Source: Siphonodentalium dalli (lineage: Eukaryota; Mollusca; Scaphopoda; Gadilida; Siphonodentaliidae). From it: a DNA stretch of 64,000 bases. The stretch's first letter is position 1, and each line of letters begins with the position of its first letter. Below, one piece after another: positions 33,874 to 44,574 of the stretch. A program made the translations under genes and the position numbers. A model generated the notes under the pieces. That model saw nothing but the letters and a program-made list of their open reading frames with translations. It was not told the origin of the DNA and ran no database searches. The stretch is taken from contig CP136066.1 of assembly GCA_032622095.1 (NCBI GenBank), positions 134,323,917 through 134,387,916 on the forward strand, in the 5' to 3' direction.

Positions 33874-35492
33874 AAGGCGTGACCAATTTTATTAGTTGGT
33901 TTACGAACCCGCCGACAACTTTTTTCCCGAAATGCGAAAAAAATAAAAAATTATTTTCAATGGAAACACGTTTGTACTTTACCCGTTTTATGTCTAAGTT
34001 TTATTCCGGTTCCGATTCCGGACTAATTAATGTTCACACCCTCGGTAGCTGTCGTAAAAGTATAAACAATAGATTTAATAATGCCACTTAAATAACTACT
34101 AAGTCACAAACCATGCGAACGGATGTGTCCATTTCGATTGCGGGAAAAACTGTATAAACGAGTCCATTTTATACTTTCGGTTTCGTGCATATCCGGCCGT
34201 ATCAAGTGGAATTCTACGTATTTTTACGTATTTTAAACGAAGTGTCTTTCTAAATGCTGCTGGTCTGAGAAGTGTGCAGCTGTAGGCCTATTGTTGGCCC
34301 TCATTGATGAACAGTAACTGTTCTTAGTAACGGATTAGAGGTACGCATTGTGAACGGAACGTGTACGTTTCGTTTCGGGTAAAATTGCAAGACGGTCATT
34401 TTGTACTTTCGTTTTCACCCATTCATGTCCGGTTGTAACCTTTGTAAATTGGGTTCGTTTTTTCACTTATTTTAAACGACGTTTCTGCTTCTATTACAAC
34501 AACCAACAGGACATTCATTACCATTTTATTTAGGTCTATATATTTATAAAATAAACACAGAAAACTAACTATTGAAAAACAAAGAAAAGAAGTAATTTTA
34601 CGTGTACAGTAGTCGAAAATCTACGGGATACTATACATTCAATGTATAGTCAATTTTGGACTACGTGTACAGGTGTCATCTTATTTTTTATTGTTCCTGT
34701 TGATTAACAAGCTATAGTGGTTTATTTTATAAATACCCATATTTTCCACTTGCAGATAGACCATCTTTATAAATATTTTTGTTTTAAAACTAATATTTTT
34801 ATGTTGCTTGACATTGGTCAATAAAGGAAGTCAGTGGCCGAGTGGATAGCGTACTGGTCTCTCGTGCTAAAGGTCCGGCGATCGATTCCCGGTCGGGTAT
34901 TCTGACAAAAATCCAAACTTGGTCAGATTACCACGTTGTACGACTGAAAAGTCTCATTCGTGATCACATAATATATATCAGAATACAAGACTGACTTCCC
35001 TTCACGGTGACATCATGTCCAGGTATGTTGTTGTGAGTGCAGTATGCTGTCGGATCGGGAGCCGACATAAATGGCTGACCCGTGTACATGGGTGACTATG
35101 TGCACGTTAAAGAACCCGGCTGTAGGTTAGAGTAGCCCACCAAAGTACCGACCACAGTCGAGACCTGGACCCTGTCTGTAATACCCGAAAGGGGAGTTGA
35201 CAGGTAATTCTAGATACATGTAGATAGATTGGAAGGTATCCAGTCAGTTGTTTTATATTATTATTTAATATATTAAATATTAATATATTTGAAAGTTTAA
35301 GTTGAATGAAGTGTTCAGGGTAAATAATATGTCCATTTTAAGTTACAAAATTCCAGTGGTGATGTCGTGTGAAAATTCATACCGGATAGAACAAGCCCGA
35401 AGGGATTTTTTTTTTTTTTTTTTTTCCCTCCTCCATCTACATTTTTTTGGGTCCCATGTTCGTAAACCAACTAATTAAATTGGTAAGGCCTT
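33874..35492. mobile_element. 1.6-kb terminal-inverted-repeat element carrying a SINE
   Basis: Inverted ends of about 35 bp: AAGGCGTGACCAATTTTATT and (inverse) AAGGCCTTACCAATTTAATT, both continuing AGTTGGTTTACGAAC. TAT is present on each flank (33871-33873, 35493-35495), a possible 3-bp duplication. The ends resemble PIF/Harbinger-type GGCCnTTACC, from memory. It interrupts a K-E repeat. No transposase. The interior has two diverged copies of a roughly 150-bp block (about 34110 and 34330). Confidence 0.75.
34822..35235 (+). mobile_element. tRNA-derived SINE
   Basis: The A box TGGCCGAGTGG (34835-34845) and a B-box-like GGCGATCGATTCCC (34877-34890) form a tRNA-like head of 75-80 bp. The body has GTGCACGTTAAAGAACCC and GAGTAGCCCACCAAAGTACC, reminiscent of the conserved core of molluscan SINEs (Meta/RUDI-like); this comparison is from memory. 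It lies inside the 1.6-kb element. Confidence 0.75.
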
Positions 35493-35711
35493 TATAGTAC
35501 ATAAAAGTATACTCTATAATTCAACATCAAAACTCTCATTTATGATTCCCATCATAGTAATTTACTATTGCCAAGGGATGGGTTAACATCTGCCGATCGT
35601 GATCGGCCTCTCGTTCCAAATAAATATTCACTCTTAAAATTTTTTTTTTTTTAATTTCTTGCACAATTTAACATAAAATGAATAAATAAATAAATAAATA
35701 ACAAAAAATGA
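35493..35711 (+). repeat. Family E copy and A-rich tail
   Basis: Continues the repeat interrupted by the 1.6-kb element: AGTATACTCTATAATTCAAC, hairpin GCCGATCGTGATCGGC (35592-35607), then TTGCACAATTTAAC and an AATAAATAAATA tract that is the target of the next insertion. Confidence 0.8.
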
Positions 35712-35911
35712 ATAATGCACCCAGGGCCGATAAGGTTCGGGGTGATTTATGTGGTTCTTTGATCCTGTCATCCGGCAGACATTCCGGTTTTTCGGTACGA
35801 TCCGTTCCGTATCGGCCGAACTTAAAGTCCGCATTTTACATCCGCCCGGAATGCTGCCTCCTTCCTGTAACGGAAAAAGCAAGTCACTTTGGAATTATAC
35901 GTATCGCGCTC
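35712..35911 (+). repeat. Split direct repeat A1
   Basis: Left terminal repeat, starting ATAATGCACCCAGGGCCGAT. Differs from A2 at only about four positions. Confidence 0.9.
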
Positions 35912-36109
35912 GGTTGTGTGTCGTCAATTCCTATCTGTTTCCATCCGTCACCGTGTTTCTTCACCAGCCTTCATTTATTCGTCTATCATCTTGTTCCTTG
36001 TGCATTCTGTCTGCGTCCTGTTCCGTCGGCGTTACCCATTTTCGTGGGTCGCGCACGTGTTTCCCTGTTTCAGTGTTTGTCGTTCGGTGGCACCAACAAA
36101 AGTTCTCAT

Positions 36110-37076
36110 ATGGTTCGTACGGGATCTCGCGGTCGGGCCCGCGCCCGTTCGTCTCGTAGCAGTCGACAGGATGCATCTGCCAGTTCGTCTCGTGCTGGTC
36201 CTGCTTCTAGTGACCGTGTTAGGCCTTCTTCTCGGGTTTCGGCAAGTGTGTCATCTGTGGCTGATTCACGGGTGCGTGGCCGTGGACAGCATTCGCGCGG
36301 CAGGTCTGGCCGGGGACGCCGCGCCTCCCGTGGCCGGGTTTCACATTCACGCGGCCGCGATCCTGTTCGTCAGCCTCGTCGTCAGTCTCGTCGCCAACAG
36401 GATGGTTCTCCGCGCCCCAAGTTTCCGCGCTATGAATCCAGGTCACCATCAGCGTCTCCTTTGTCGACACGTCGACGCAGCAGTTCCGACGACAGCTCCA
36501 CTTCTCTCCGCCGCCGCGAGGATTCCCGTGTGGCTTCGGTGATACACCGACCTAACACTCCGGCAAGAGACAGAACTGATCCGGGTAATCCCTTATTTAG
36601 CTTACCATCCTCACTGGTCTCCCATTGGGACGCCCCCTTGCCGATTCCTACGGCGGCAGACGGTTTTGGCTCTCACATTTCCCGGTCTATTCGCGACAAA
36701 ATTTTCCGGGGCGATTTTATAAATTTGGATCAACTGCAGGAACCCGCCTCATCTATTCATACAGCTGACCCCTGTCAGTTGGTTGTCTCTGCTTCCGGGC
36801 GTATCCGCATGCTGCTCCAATAACGTCTGTTGACTCGTGGACCGATGCTTTTCTCACTTTCGTTTTGGTGTACCTCGACGTTCACCCTGAATCGTCGGCC
36901 CAGCCCCTTTTGCGTTACCTGCGCACAATTCGTTGGGCGGCTGCTAAATGTGGGGGATCTGCCTGGCGGGTGTACGATACCCAATTTCGGTTGAAGTGGG
37001 TTGGGAATACTGCTACTCCTTGGGAGACCATCGACCCTAACATTTGGCTGCTGGTCATGACGCCCCAGGTTCGGCA
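36110..37076 (+). pseudogene. Gag-like frame of the Ngaro-type element, frameshifted
   Basis: Likely start ATG at 36110. The first 150 or so residues are a strongly basic Arg/Ser/Gly-rich region (for example MVRTGSRGRARARSSR), presumably nucleic-acid binding. A more conserved part follows: SHWDAPLPIPTAADGF, then, after a frameshift near 36795-36805 (the first frame stops at 36823), TSVDSWTDAFLTFVLVYLD, RTIRWAAAKCGG, AWRVYDTQFRLKW and PWETIDPNIWLL. The W...R...WR-YD-FR...W pattern is familiar from the first frame of mollusc and cnidarian DIRS/Ngaro elements (recalled, not searched). GC content is clearly above the flanks, as in a young insertion. An in-frame ATG upstream (35708) lies in the flank and A1 repeat and is unlikely to be used. 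Confidence 0.7.
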
Positions 37077-37079
37077 ACC

Positions 37080-37190
37080 TCAGATGGGATCCATCTCTCC
37101 CCCGTCGGCAACGCTCTCTACCTGAATGGTCTCCAGGGCGCCCTGGGGACCTTCCTGGCATCTGACACTATGGTTTTCCCGGTGGTTTAA
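37080..37190 (+). pseudogene. Remnant of an SGNH-hydrolase-like C-terminus
   Basis: A 36-codon stretch encodes SDGIHLSPVGNALYLNGLQG and ends at a TAA. DGIHLS matches block V (Asp and His of the catalytic triad) of SGNH/GDSL esterases, and the following N-x-x-x-x-x-L-Q pattern is typical of that C-terminal helix in mobile-element hydrolases. Hydrolase-like frames are known at the 3' end of some Ngaro elements. It abuts the end of the gag-like frame directly, so the intervening RT, RNase H and recombinase genes were probably removed in one deletion. The family match is from memory. Confidence 0.6.
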
Positions 37191-37419
37191 CTGTTTCATT
37201 GATGTCATTGGGCATGGAGCTCCTGGTTTGGGGGAGTGCTGCGCACTCTATGGCGGTCCTGCAGATAGTGGTAGTGGTAGTGTTGCCATAGCGTTATAAC
37301 CTGTCTGGTAACTTTGATGGGTGGCTTATCAATAGTAGCTTAGTATGTTTATGACTGCGCAGTCATCTTATGCTTATTCGAGAGTGCTCTCGAACTGTAA
37401 CCTGAGTGTAATATTCCAG

Positions 37420-37866
37420 GCCGTTGCTTAGCCATAGGGAGTTGGGCTGTCCAGTGGTCTCTACTGCCATTCCTGCGTCGCACTCGTTGGGCTTCTCCCT
37501 GTTGGCCGTGTGTGCTTATTGCTTAGGGCGCCTCATAGCAATTCTTGGGCGCCGGCTCCTAATCGTACCTTGCTCGTCGGGCCATGCTCATGCCTGCGCT
37601 GTACAGAAGTATTTCTTCAGCGTTCTCTGCTTCGGCTTCTCGTCAGAGCTAAGGCTCTGCTTAATTGGTTTCCATGCGTATGGGCTATCTGCAGGACAAG
37701 CTTATAACGTTGCATTAAAGCTGAGATCATACCCCACTCATGTGTTGTCGTTTAAATATTCCATGTGATAAGAGTGTTTTTCCCTGTAGTGCATACACAA
37801 TCAATGCAGTAGTGGCAGGGCTGTCACTGGTGGGGGTAGTGTCTCTTGGATCTGAGTGATCACATA
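37420..37866 (+). repeat. Split direct repeat B1
   Basis: 447 bp, starting GCCGTTGCTTAGCCATAGGG. I see three substitutions relative to B2. Open frames inside recur identically in B2 and are not genes. Confidence 0.92.
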
Positions 37867-38062
37867 ATGCACCCAGGGCCGATAAGGTTCGGGGTGATTT
37901 ATGTGGTTCTTTGGTCCTGTCATCCGGCAGACATTCCGGTTTTTCGGTACGATCCGTTCCGTATCGGCCGAACTTAAAGTCCGCATTTTACATCCGCCCG
38001 GAATGCTGCCTCCTTCCGGTAACGGAAAAGCAAGTCACTTTGGAATTATATGTATCGCGCTC
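37864..38062 (+). repeat. Split direct repeat A2
   Basis: Second copy of A1, fused to B1 through ATA; followed by 223 bp of unique sequence before B2. Confidence 0.9.
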
Positions 38063-38285
38063 CCTCCCTCCCCCCTTGGAGCTCCATGCCCCGCTTTGTT
38101 CGGCGTCCCGAAGTGGCACGCCATCTTCATTGTTATGTGATGCCTGTTTTGTTTTGGGCCTATGGCCCTGTTTGTTTAAATCTCGTTGCTGCTGTTTGTT
38201 TTCACTTTCAGGTGCTGTGTCATCAGTGCCATTGATCCAGCTTTGGTGCGTCCTGCAGGGGTAACTGTGGTGTTACCCGCCCATC

Positions 38286-38732
38286 GCCGTTGCTTAGCCA
38301 TAGGGAGTTGGGCTGTCCAGTGGTCTCTACTGCCATTCCTGCGTCGCACTCGTTGGGCTTCTCCCTGTTGGCCGTGTGTGCTTATTGCTTAGGGCGCCTC
38401 ATAGCAATTCTTGGGCGCCGGCTCCTGATCGTACCTTGCTCGTCGGGCCATGCTCATGCCTGCGCTGTACAGAAGTATTTCTTCAGCGTTCTCTGCTTCG
38501 GCTTCTCGTCAGAGCTAAGGCTCTGCTTAATTGGTTTCCATGCGTATGGGCTATCTGCAGGACAAGCTTATAATGTTGCATTAAAGCTGAGATCATACCC
38601 CACTCATGTGTTGTCGTTTAAATATTCCATGTGATAAGAGTGTTTTTCCCTGTAGTGCATACACAATCAATGCAGTAGTGGTAGGGCTGTCACTGGTGGG
38701 GGTAGTGTCTCTTGGATCTGAGTGATCACATA
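38286..38732 (+). repeat. Split direct repeat B2
   Basis: 447-bp right terminal repeat ending GAGTGATCACATA, next to the AATAAATA target tract. Confidence 0.92.
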
Positions 38733-38868
38733 AATAAATAAATAACAACAAAAAATAATAAAATTGTTTTTTTTATAATAATTAAAAAAAAAGTAGTAAC
38801 AGTAACAGAGTAACTTACTATCGCCAAGGGATGGGTTAACATCTGCCGATCGTGATCGGCCTCTCGTT
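38733..38868 (+). repeat. A-rich linker and family E tail
   Basis: Right flank of the Ngaro-type insertion: AATAAATA tract, then ACTATCGCCAAGGGATGGGT and the hairpin GCCGATCGTGATCGGC (38845-38860). Confidence 0.75.
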
Positions 38869-39375
38869 CTGAATTTCTTTGAAAAACATCGACGGCGGTG
38901 GCCATCTTTGCATGACTAAATTATTTGGTACACTCTACATGCCACTTCCTTCATCTGCTAAACTTTACATGCAGGGTGATATAGATTTTTTCCAAAATTA
39001 AAAAAAAAACATGGTCGCCAGTGGCCATCTTGGATTTTACTCTTTTCTTGACTAAAATCCTTTGGCATGCCCTACAGGACACATATGTTTCTTCAGGCAT
39101 CAAATTTCAGATTGGAACTATAAAATTTTCCTGAAATTCATCAAAAAACTTGGCCACCTTCAGTCATCTTGGATTTCACATTTGAATACATCGGCACACA
39201 CTGCAGCCCACATTTATTGGAAAAATGTTTGTAATGAAAATAATTTCATCTACACAATACAATCCCTTCTCTGAAACTTTTTGATTTTCCTTCTTCTTTA
39301 TCATTCTATTGGCTGCTCAGCATAAATTTAACACCTCCCCAAGTTGAGCTACAGTGTCATTGCCACTTTCATTGT
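38869..39375 (+). mobile_element. Family D element, short copy
   Basis: Three diverged monomers with GTGGCCATCTTGGATTTTAC, tail CCCAAGTTGAGCTACAGTGT and hairpin AGTGTC-ATT-GCCACT (one mismatch, 39353-39367), ending TTTCATT. Confidence 0.8.
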
Positions 39376-40130
39376 TGAACATCCTTGATCAAATTGAAGT
39401 AAGTAATCTTTTCAACAAAGGCACAGATGGTTTGCCTGTCCTGCATAATTTGTTCTTGAATTTTTTACTTTAATAGTATGTCAAGGGGGAAATATTTGGT
39501 ACAGTCACTACTGTGGTGGTTGGTGCATGGGAGGTCATGGTAAACCTCCCAAGAGGAAGCTTGCTACAACCTTCAACAGTTGTTACACACTGATTGATGC
39601 ATTAAAAATATATTACACTTGATCATATCCACTTGAACATATCCATGCTGAATTTTTTTTTTATGATAACTTGAATACGGGGATCACCAACCACAAGTGT
39701 CCGTATTGAGCCCCTAAATGTGGGTATTTCCAGACTGATACTGATAACCTTTGGGAGGTCTAATTTCTGAGTTTGCAAATGCAAAGTAGTTTGATCACTA
39801 TATCCAGGATGAATTCCCTGATTGTGCCCACCGTGATCCTAATAACTGCTCTTATTAAGAACAAGCTAATCATGAGCAAATTACCAGAAAAACTCAGCTC
39901 AGAGAGGTCAATTACAGTCAAAAACTTGGTACTGATAGGGTTAACAAGATTTTTTTTTTAGATATCACTTGATATCAGCAAATTGTATAAATTTCTTTAA
40001 TACTACCAGCTATTGCTTATAGCAAAATTTTAAACTGAAAATGTTCAAATTTCTGGATAAGTTCTTTTTTCCGTAAAAAATGATGAATAATGTGCTGTGA
40101 TTATTCCCATGTATATCAGACTAGCAGGTT
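39376..40130. other. Unassigned intron DNA
   Basis: No repeat family or coding signal recognised. Confidence 0.45.
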
Positions 40131-40996
40131 ATAGCCCGCCACTGGCGGCAATAGTCAGAAACATGACAATTTTTTGTTTTTCAATGAGTTTTTGTTTTTA
40201 AATTTTACGCGATGTTTTGGTTTTTCAATGAGTTAATTGTGCCTTTTTAATTTTGTTTTTAAATTTTACCCGATTTTTTTTGGTTTTTCAATGCACTTCC
40301 CGTATTTAGCAAGTTTGAGCTCAATCGGTTCGAGTCTATAAAGGACACACACATATATATGACACTTCCCGTAGGTAGCAAGTTTGAGCTCAATCGGCAT
40401 TCCCTGGAATTTCCCAGTCAATATTTAGCAAGTTTGAGCTCAATCGGTTCGAGTCTATAAAGGACATACTCATATATATGACACTTCCCGTAGGTAGCAA
40501 GTTTGAGCTCAATCGGCATTCCCTGGAATTTCCCAGTCACCAACGCGGCGTAATTTTGGTACATATATAGAGACCCGGTTGTCATGTGTAGTAAAGATGT
40601 CTTATAAGCCGACATTGCCGTGGGGATGCCCGTTCCTACACGCGTTTTCGATTCTATGAAGTACCCACATATATACGGAAGTCTCAAATTATATAGTAGA
40701 TTGGCAGATTCCAGTAGCTTTATAACGGTATATCTGGGGAGAAATCTGATGCTGTATTCGTGATTATCTGGGATGATTTCGGTATATACTGTAAAAACAA
40801 AGCGCGCCACTGCGGATAGGAACGCTCTTTAACTATCAACGCGATTAACCCCCGCCGTGCCTTTGCGGTGATTTGGGAGTGTATAAAGGGTGCTCTGAGC
40901 TTCTCCAAAACGCGACCACGGCCGTGTCGGTGGGATTTTACACTTACATACGAAATTTGAGCTCAATATGTACACGAGTTTTGGATTCCATGAAGT

Positions 40997-41032
<36 letters not shown>

Positions 41033-41050
41033 GGAGTTCTCAAAATATAT
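40131..41050 (+). repeat. Family I repeat with a 119-bp tandem duplication and (CA)n
   Basis: Starts GACTAGCAGGTTATAGCCCG. The block TATTTAGCAAGTTTGAGCTC repeats at about 40303 and 40422. A CA microsatellite lies at 40998-41021, and it ends ATATATAGTATAGATTA, like families J and the 19.5-kb repeat. Likely a short RTE-mobilised element. Confidence 0.55.
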
Positions 41051-41160
41051 AGTATAGATTATGGTAGAATAAAAAACATCAAGGCATTTGTATTCTGGAG
41101 AAACTGTTAAATTATATATAGCATTTCGCATTAACTCTTCCTAGTTTGCTTCCAAGTTCA

Positions 41161-41508
41161 GAAACGTGAATTGCGTCACTTATTCCTTATTCAGCAAATT
41201 TCAGGAATTGTGGAAATTGACCACGGGAACAGACGGGAATGTCCTTAGTGAAGTAGGATGTAAATGGGCCGAAAATAGGCAAAGCCCGTTTTGGGTTTGA
41301 GGTTCAAAAAGTGGTCCCAAAATGTTTGGCCCAGGTGGCCAATTACAATTCTGAAGTTATTTCAGACAATGTCCATTTATTTTCCGACTTTGCCTATTTT
41401 CGACCAGAATTTTTTTTGGCCCAAATTTACTTCCTACTTAACTGAGGATGTTCCTGTTGTCATTTACCAAAATATTGCCAGATAAGAAATAAGTAATATA
41501 ATTCACAT
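41161..41508. mobile_element. 348-bp foldback insertion flanked by a 14-bp direct repeat
   Basis: TGCTTCCAAGTTCA occurs on both sides (41147-41160 and 41509-41522). The insert has long imperfect inverted arms: GTGAATTGCGTCACTTATTC pairs with the inverse of the right end, and CGAAAATAGGCAAAG occurs in both orientations (41265 and 41395). It lies about 330 bp upstream of the last LYSMD-like exon. Confidence 0.65.
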
Positions 41509-41849
41509 TGCTTCCAAGTTCATATTATCAAGAAAGTAGAAAAATGTTTCTCAAATCCTAGCAGGCTTAAAAACTTATGGGATTATCATGGTGCAGTCCC
41601 ACCTTTAGTTAAAAGTTTTCTGTATTTTCACAATAAACATTAGCTGGAAGTATCTGGTTAGTAATGAATTTAGAATAGCTGAAATTAAGAAACATGATTT
41701 TCCAGATTACACACTGAATGAAGAAACTCTAAAGTCCTTATCCAACAGTCTATGATAAATATGCCCAGTGAAAATATTATGAATATATTAAAGGGTGTTT
41801 CTAGCAACAGTGATAATAATAACTATATTTTTTTTTTTATTCTTTCCAG

Positions 41850-42051
41850 ATTTACGGATACAGATGAGAATATATTTTCATTACCCAGACGCAATGACTC
41901 ATTTCCAAAGATGACGAAGCCAAGAACATATCCATCACAACCCTTCCCAGATTCCCCAGTATTAATTATCCGGTCAAGGACACGATCGCATCAAGTTCAG
42001 ACATCGTTGAACAGGCAAGAGCAAGCAAATGAAGAGCTGTTTCAGTTGTAA
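41850..42051 (+). CDS. LYSMD: LYSMD1/2-like gene, terminal coding exon
   Basis: The acceptor is a T-rich tract ending TTTCCAG. The exon starts with one base that completes the GG left by the exon at 16331-16644 (GG/A gives Gly), so the two are phase-compatible. It encodes 66 further residues and stops at TAA (42049-42051). The sequence is basic and Ser/Pro-rich (FSLPRRNDSFPKM, SPVLIIRSRTRSHQVQTSLN) and ends RQEQANEELFQL, a short amphipathic tail of the kind I associate with invertebrate LYSMD proteins. The exon's identity rests on phase match, orientation and this resemblance. No clear AATAAA is close; one candidate lies near 43190. Confidence 0.65.
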
Positions 42052-42137
42052 TGTACTCAACCAGTGGCTAGTCATGGAAGTCTAGTCTTAGTGACACATA
42101 TATTTTGCATTGATTATGCACTGAAACCTTCATTTAA

Positions 42138-42370
42138 TCCTTTATTCTCTACGAAATACTTGATGAATAGTATATCCCATAAGAAATGTTCAGAAGAAAA
42201 AAATGTTTGTTGAACATATTATCCGAACATTTACCACATTTACCAATAGGAATCCTTCTGCACTTGTATTATATGTTCATCTGTCTGTTATCTGCTTAAA
42301 TTTCCTGAACATCCTGGCAGATTAATACTTTCGTAACTGGATGGAAGAATCCATTTAGTAAAGAAAGGGT
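42138..42370 (+). mobile_element. Family G MITE
   Basis: TTAA at 42134-42137 and after AGAAAGGG near 42369; interior shared with other G copies (CTTCTGCACTTGTATTATAT, GAAGAATCCATTTAGTAAAG). It lies in the presumed 3' UTR or flank of the LYSMD-like gene. Confidence 0.75.
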
Positions 42371-43699
42371 TAACTTAACCCTTAATTACTGACTGGATTT
42401 TCCAACTCAGTTATAAAAGTATATAGAAATTCATTGATCCACTACTGAACTCTTATTGAGGATATTGAATATAAAAATGTGTAGAAAAATACATCTTGAG
42501 ATGATTGTAGGCTTCTTGTAGTTAGGACAACATTGAGTGGGGGCAACATGGATATTTGATATATGAATGTCGACTTTGATTTACGAAATGGAGATGACTT
42601 TAATATATCATAACCTCTGATTACACCTAACTTCTGCCACACTAAGGGCAGTTTAATAGATGATGGAGACTCATATGAAGTTGTTTGTGTACTCCTAATA
42701 ATGATTCCCCTTTCTACAGAGCATTACAATTGCCATGCCCCTTTGAGTCAATTTGTCTATAAACCAATGAACCACATCGGGACGATATATTTAACAGACA
42801 TGTTCCAATAACCACAGAGGTCGCAGAAATCACTGCATATGGTTGAAAACCTGGGGTGGCACCAGGATCAGGATTTCCCCGATGGGGGGGGGGGGGGGGG
42901 GGGGGGCTATATAGAATCTCGGAAGCTACATGGCCGACCATTGTATATATCACCACTGATGGAGAACACTCCTGTTGAAAAGTAATGGCTCTTATAATGA
43001 TCATTCATCACATTTGGCTTTGGCGGTGTGCCAGGTCGTATTTGTTATTGGGCTATTCTATTGTAAATGGATGAATTGAGAGATTAGCAGCTTTGCAGAT
43101 TCTGTCGAAGTTGAATAAGTAATGATAGTAATCATAAAAAAATAATATCCATACTTTATTTAAAGACACGGATGTATAGGTTATAATTTAGAAATAAAAG
43201 TTATGAAATTATGAAAATTTCCACAAGAATATACTAATAGTATAATATAATGATAGTATGAATACTATACGATGGATTCAACATGGTTATGGATCTTGTG
43301 TGCCATAAAATTCAGGAAACTCTGCTTGAACATTGTTAGGGTATTCTGAATTTTCCTTGCAGTAAAAAAATCCCATGACCACATTGAAATTGCCATTCAT
43401 TTCTTATATGATTCATTCATAACAGACAATATATATATGTCAATGCAGATGTTATGCATATTCTCCTTGACTAGCAACTGGTTGTCTTATCTTTGTTCAT
43501 TGTGATTACTGAATATATTTGTATTGAATCATGTCAGTGCCACTCTTGTCATATATACTGCTTCTAGAATTGATGTATGTCTTGCAGCATAGAAACATAA
43601 TTCAGAAATTCAACATGGGCATATACATATATATATATATGTACATGTATATTTTTAATTTTTAATGATATACTATGATATATATATATAGAGAATATC
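42371..43699. other. Intergenic DNA with a poly-G tract
   Basis: A G run lies at about 42883-42906 and AT microsatellite sequence at about 43620-43645. No gene recognised. Confidence 0.5.
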
Positions 43700-43815
43700 T
43701 CCAACAAGTTTATGTTGGATATAAGATTTTATGAAACGAGTTTCATAAATTTGATTCACAACGAGTCGATCGAGTCTCATAAAATCTTATGTCCCAACAT
43801 AACGAGTTGAAGATC
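43700..43815. repeat. Small foldback (inverted repeat)
   Basis: TATGTTGGATATAAGATTTT and ATGAAACGAG pair with CGAGTCTCATAAAATCTTAT and CCCAACATAACGAGTTG downstream, giving two imperfect arms of about 45 bp. Confidence 0.65.
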
Positions 43816-44574
43816 TTGTATATCACATGAAAAATAATAGATCTTTATGCCTTTTTAACAAAACAGAATCCTTTAAATAAGCTTAAAAAATGATACATTT
43901 ACATCGTTGGCTGATACGTTTCACAACCGTATACAACAGTATTGCGCGCTCAGGATTGCAATGAAAAATATAGTCCCCCAATTTGCCTCTTTGTTCTTGC
44001 CTATTTTCATTAGTGCAACGAAGTTGGACAGCAATTTTACTTTGATGAAAAATCAATCATTTTGTATTGTCTGGTTTTGGTGTCATGCACGGCTTTTCAA
44101 AATAGTATTAATCCGCCTATTCAATGTAAAGTAATTTTATTGGCATGCTGCCAAATTGGCTGAAAGCATGTGCTTATTCATGATTACCGCTGTCAGACAT
44201 TCAGCTATTACTCACTAGTGAGAGATAAGAAAATATCTAATGGATTTTCCAATGATATTATAGGGGTTTCATGTGATATATATATAATTTTTGCAGCGAC
44301 TGATTTGTTAATAGTGTAAAAGTTTTGATTTGACGAACACCTCAGGTGTCTATCTCTATTTTTTTCACACTCATAGTTGGAAATTCTGCCCCGATAGTTT
44401 TGTGTGGTCATGCTAACAATCCCAAGATGCCATTCAAACAAAATTATGCAAATTTAACCTTTATGCTTGTTAACTTCATCGCATCTGATTGGTATTTTAT
44501 TACACGCCTGATATAAAACCTGACCCTGTATCTCGGGGAAATTCAATATTTTAAAACCGTTCTACATACATGAT
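43816..44574. other. Unassigned intergenic DNA
   Basis: CACATGAAA in inverted copies near 43827 and 44268 may mark the ends of a decayed element. No gene recognised. Confidence 0.4.

Larger units (their letters stand above)
35712..38732 (+). mobile_element. Ngaro/PAT-type DIRS element, internally deleted
   Basis: The layout is A1 - body - B1 - A2 - unique - B2, the split-direct-repeat plan of Ngaro/PAT tyrosine-recombinase retrotransposons. A1 (35712-35911) matches A2 (37864-38062); B1 (37420-37866) matches B2 (38286-38732). The B1/A2 junction equals the joined element ends (B2 end plus A1 start, sharing ATA), as expected for a circle-junction template. There is no target duplication in the surrounding AATAAATA tract. 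The body keeps a gag-like frame and a hydrolase remnant but lacks reverse transcriptase, RNase H and recombinase. Confidence 0.85.
16645..41849 (+). other. Large intron of the LYSMD-like gene
   Basis: It is bounded by GTAGGT at 16645 and TTTCTTTCCAG-type acceptor sequence ending 41849. Length is about 25.2 kb. The phase-2 donor exon and the exon at 41850 fit without a frame break, so no intermediate exon is required, though one cannot be excluded. It contains most of the repeats listed from 18.3 to 41.5 kb. Confidence 0.6.

Noticed and set aside
34822-34900. Functional tRNA gene
   Set aside because: A and B boxes are present but the acceptor and anticodon stems do not fold well and the sequence continues into a SINE body.
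35708-36109. N-terminal extension of the gag-like frame from an ATG at 35708
   Set aside because: The ATG lies in the A-rich flank and the frame then runs through terminal repeat A1, which is duplicated at 37864; the conserved-looking part begins at the ATG at 36110.
37424-37768. 114-codon frame repeated at 38290-38634
   Set aside because: It lies wholly within terminal repeats B1 and B2 and is identical in both; this is repeat sequence, not a gene.
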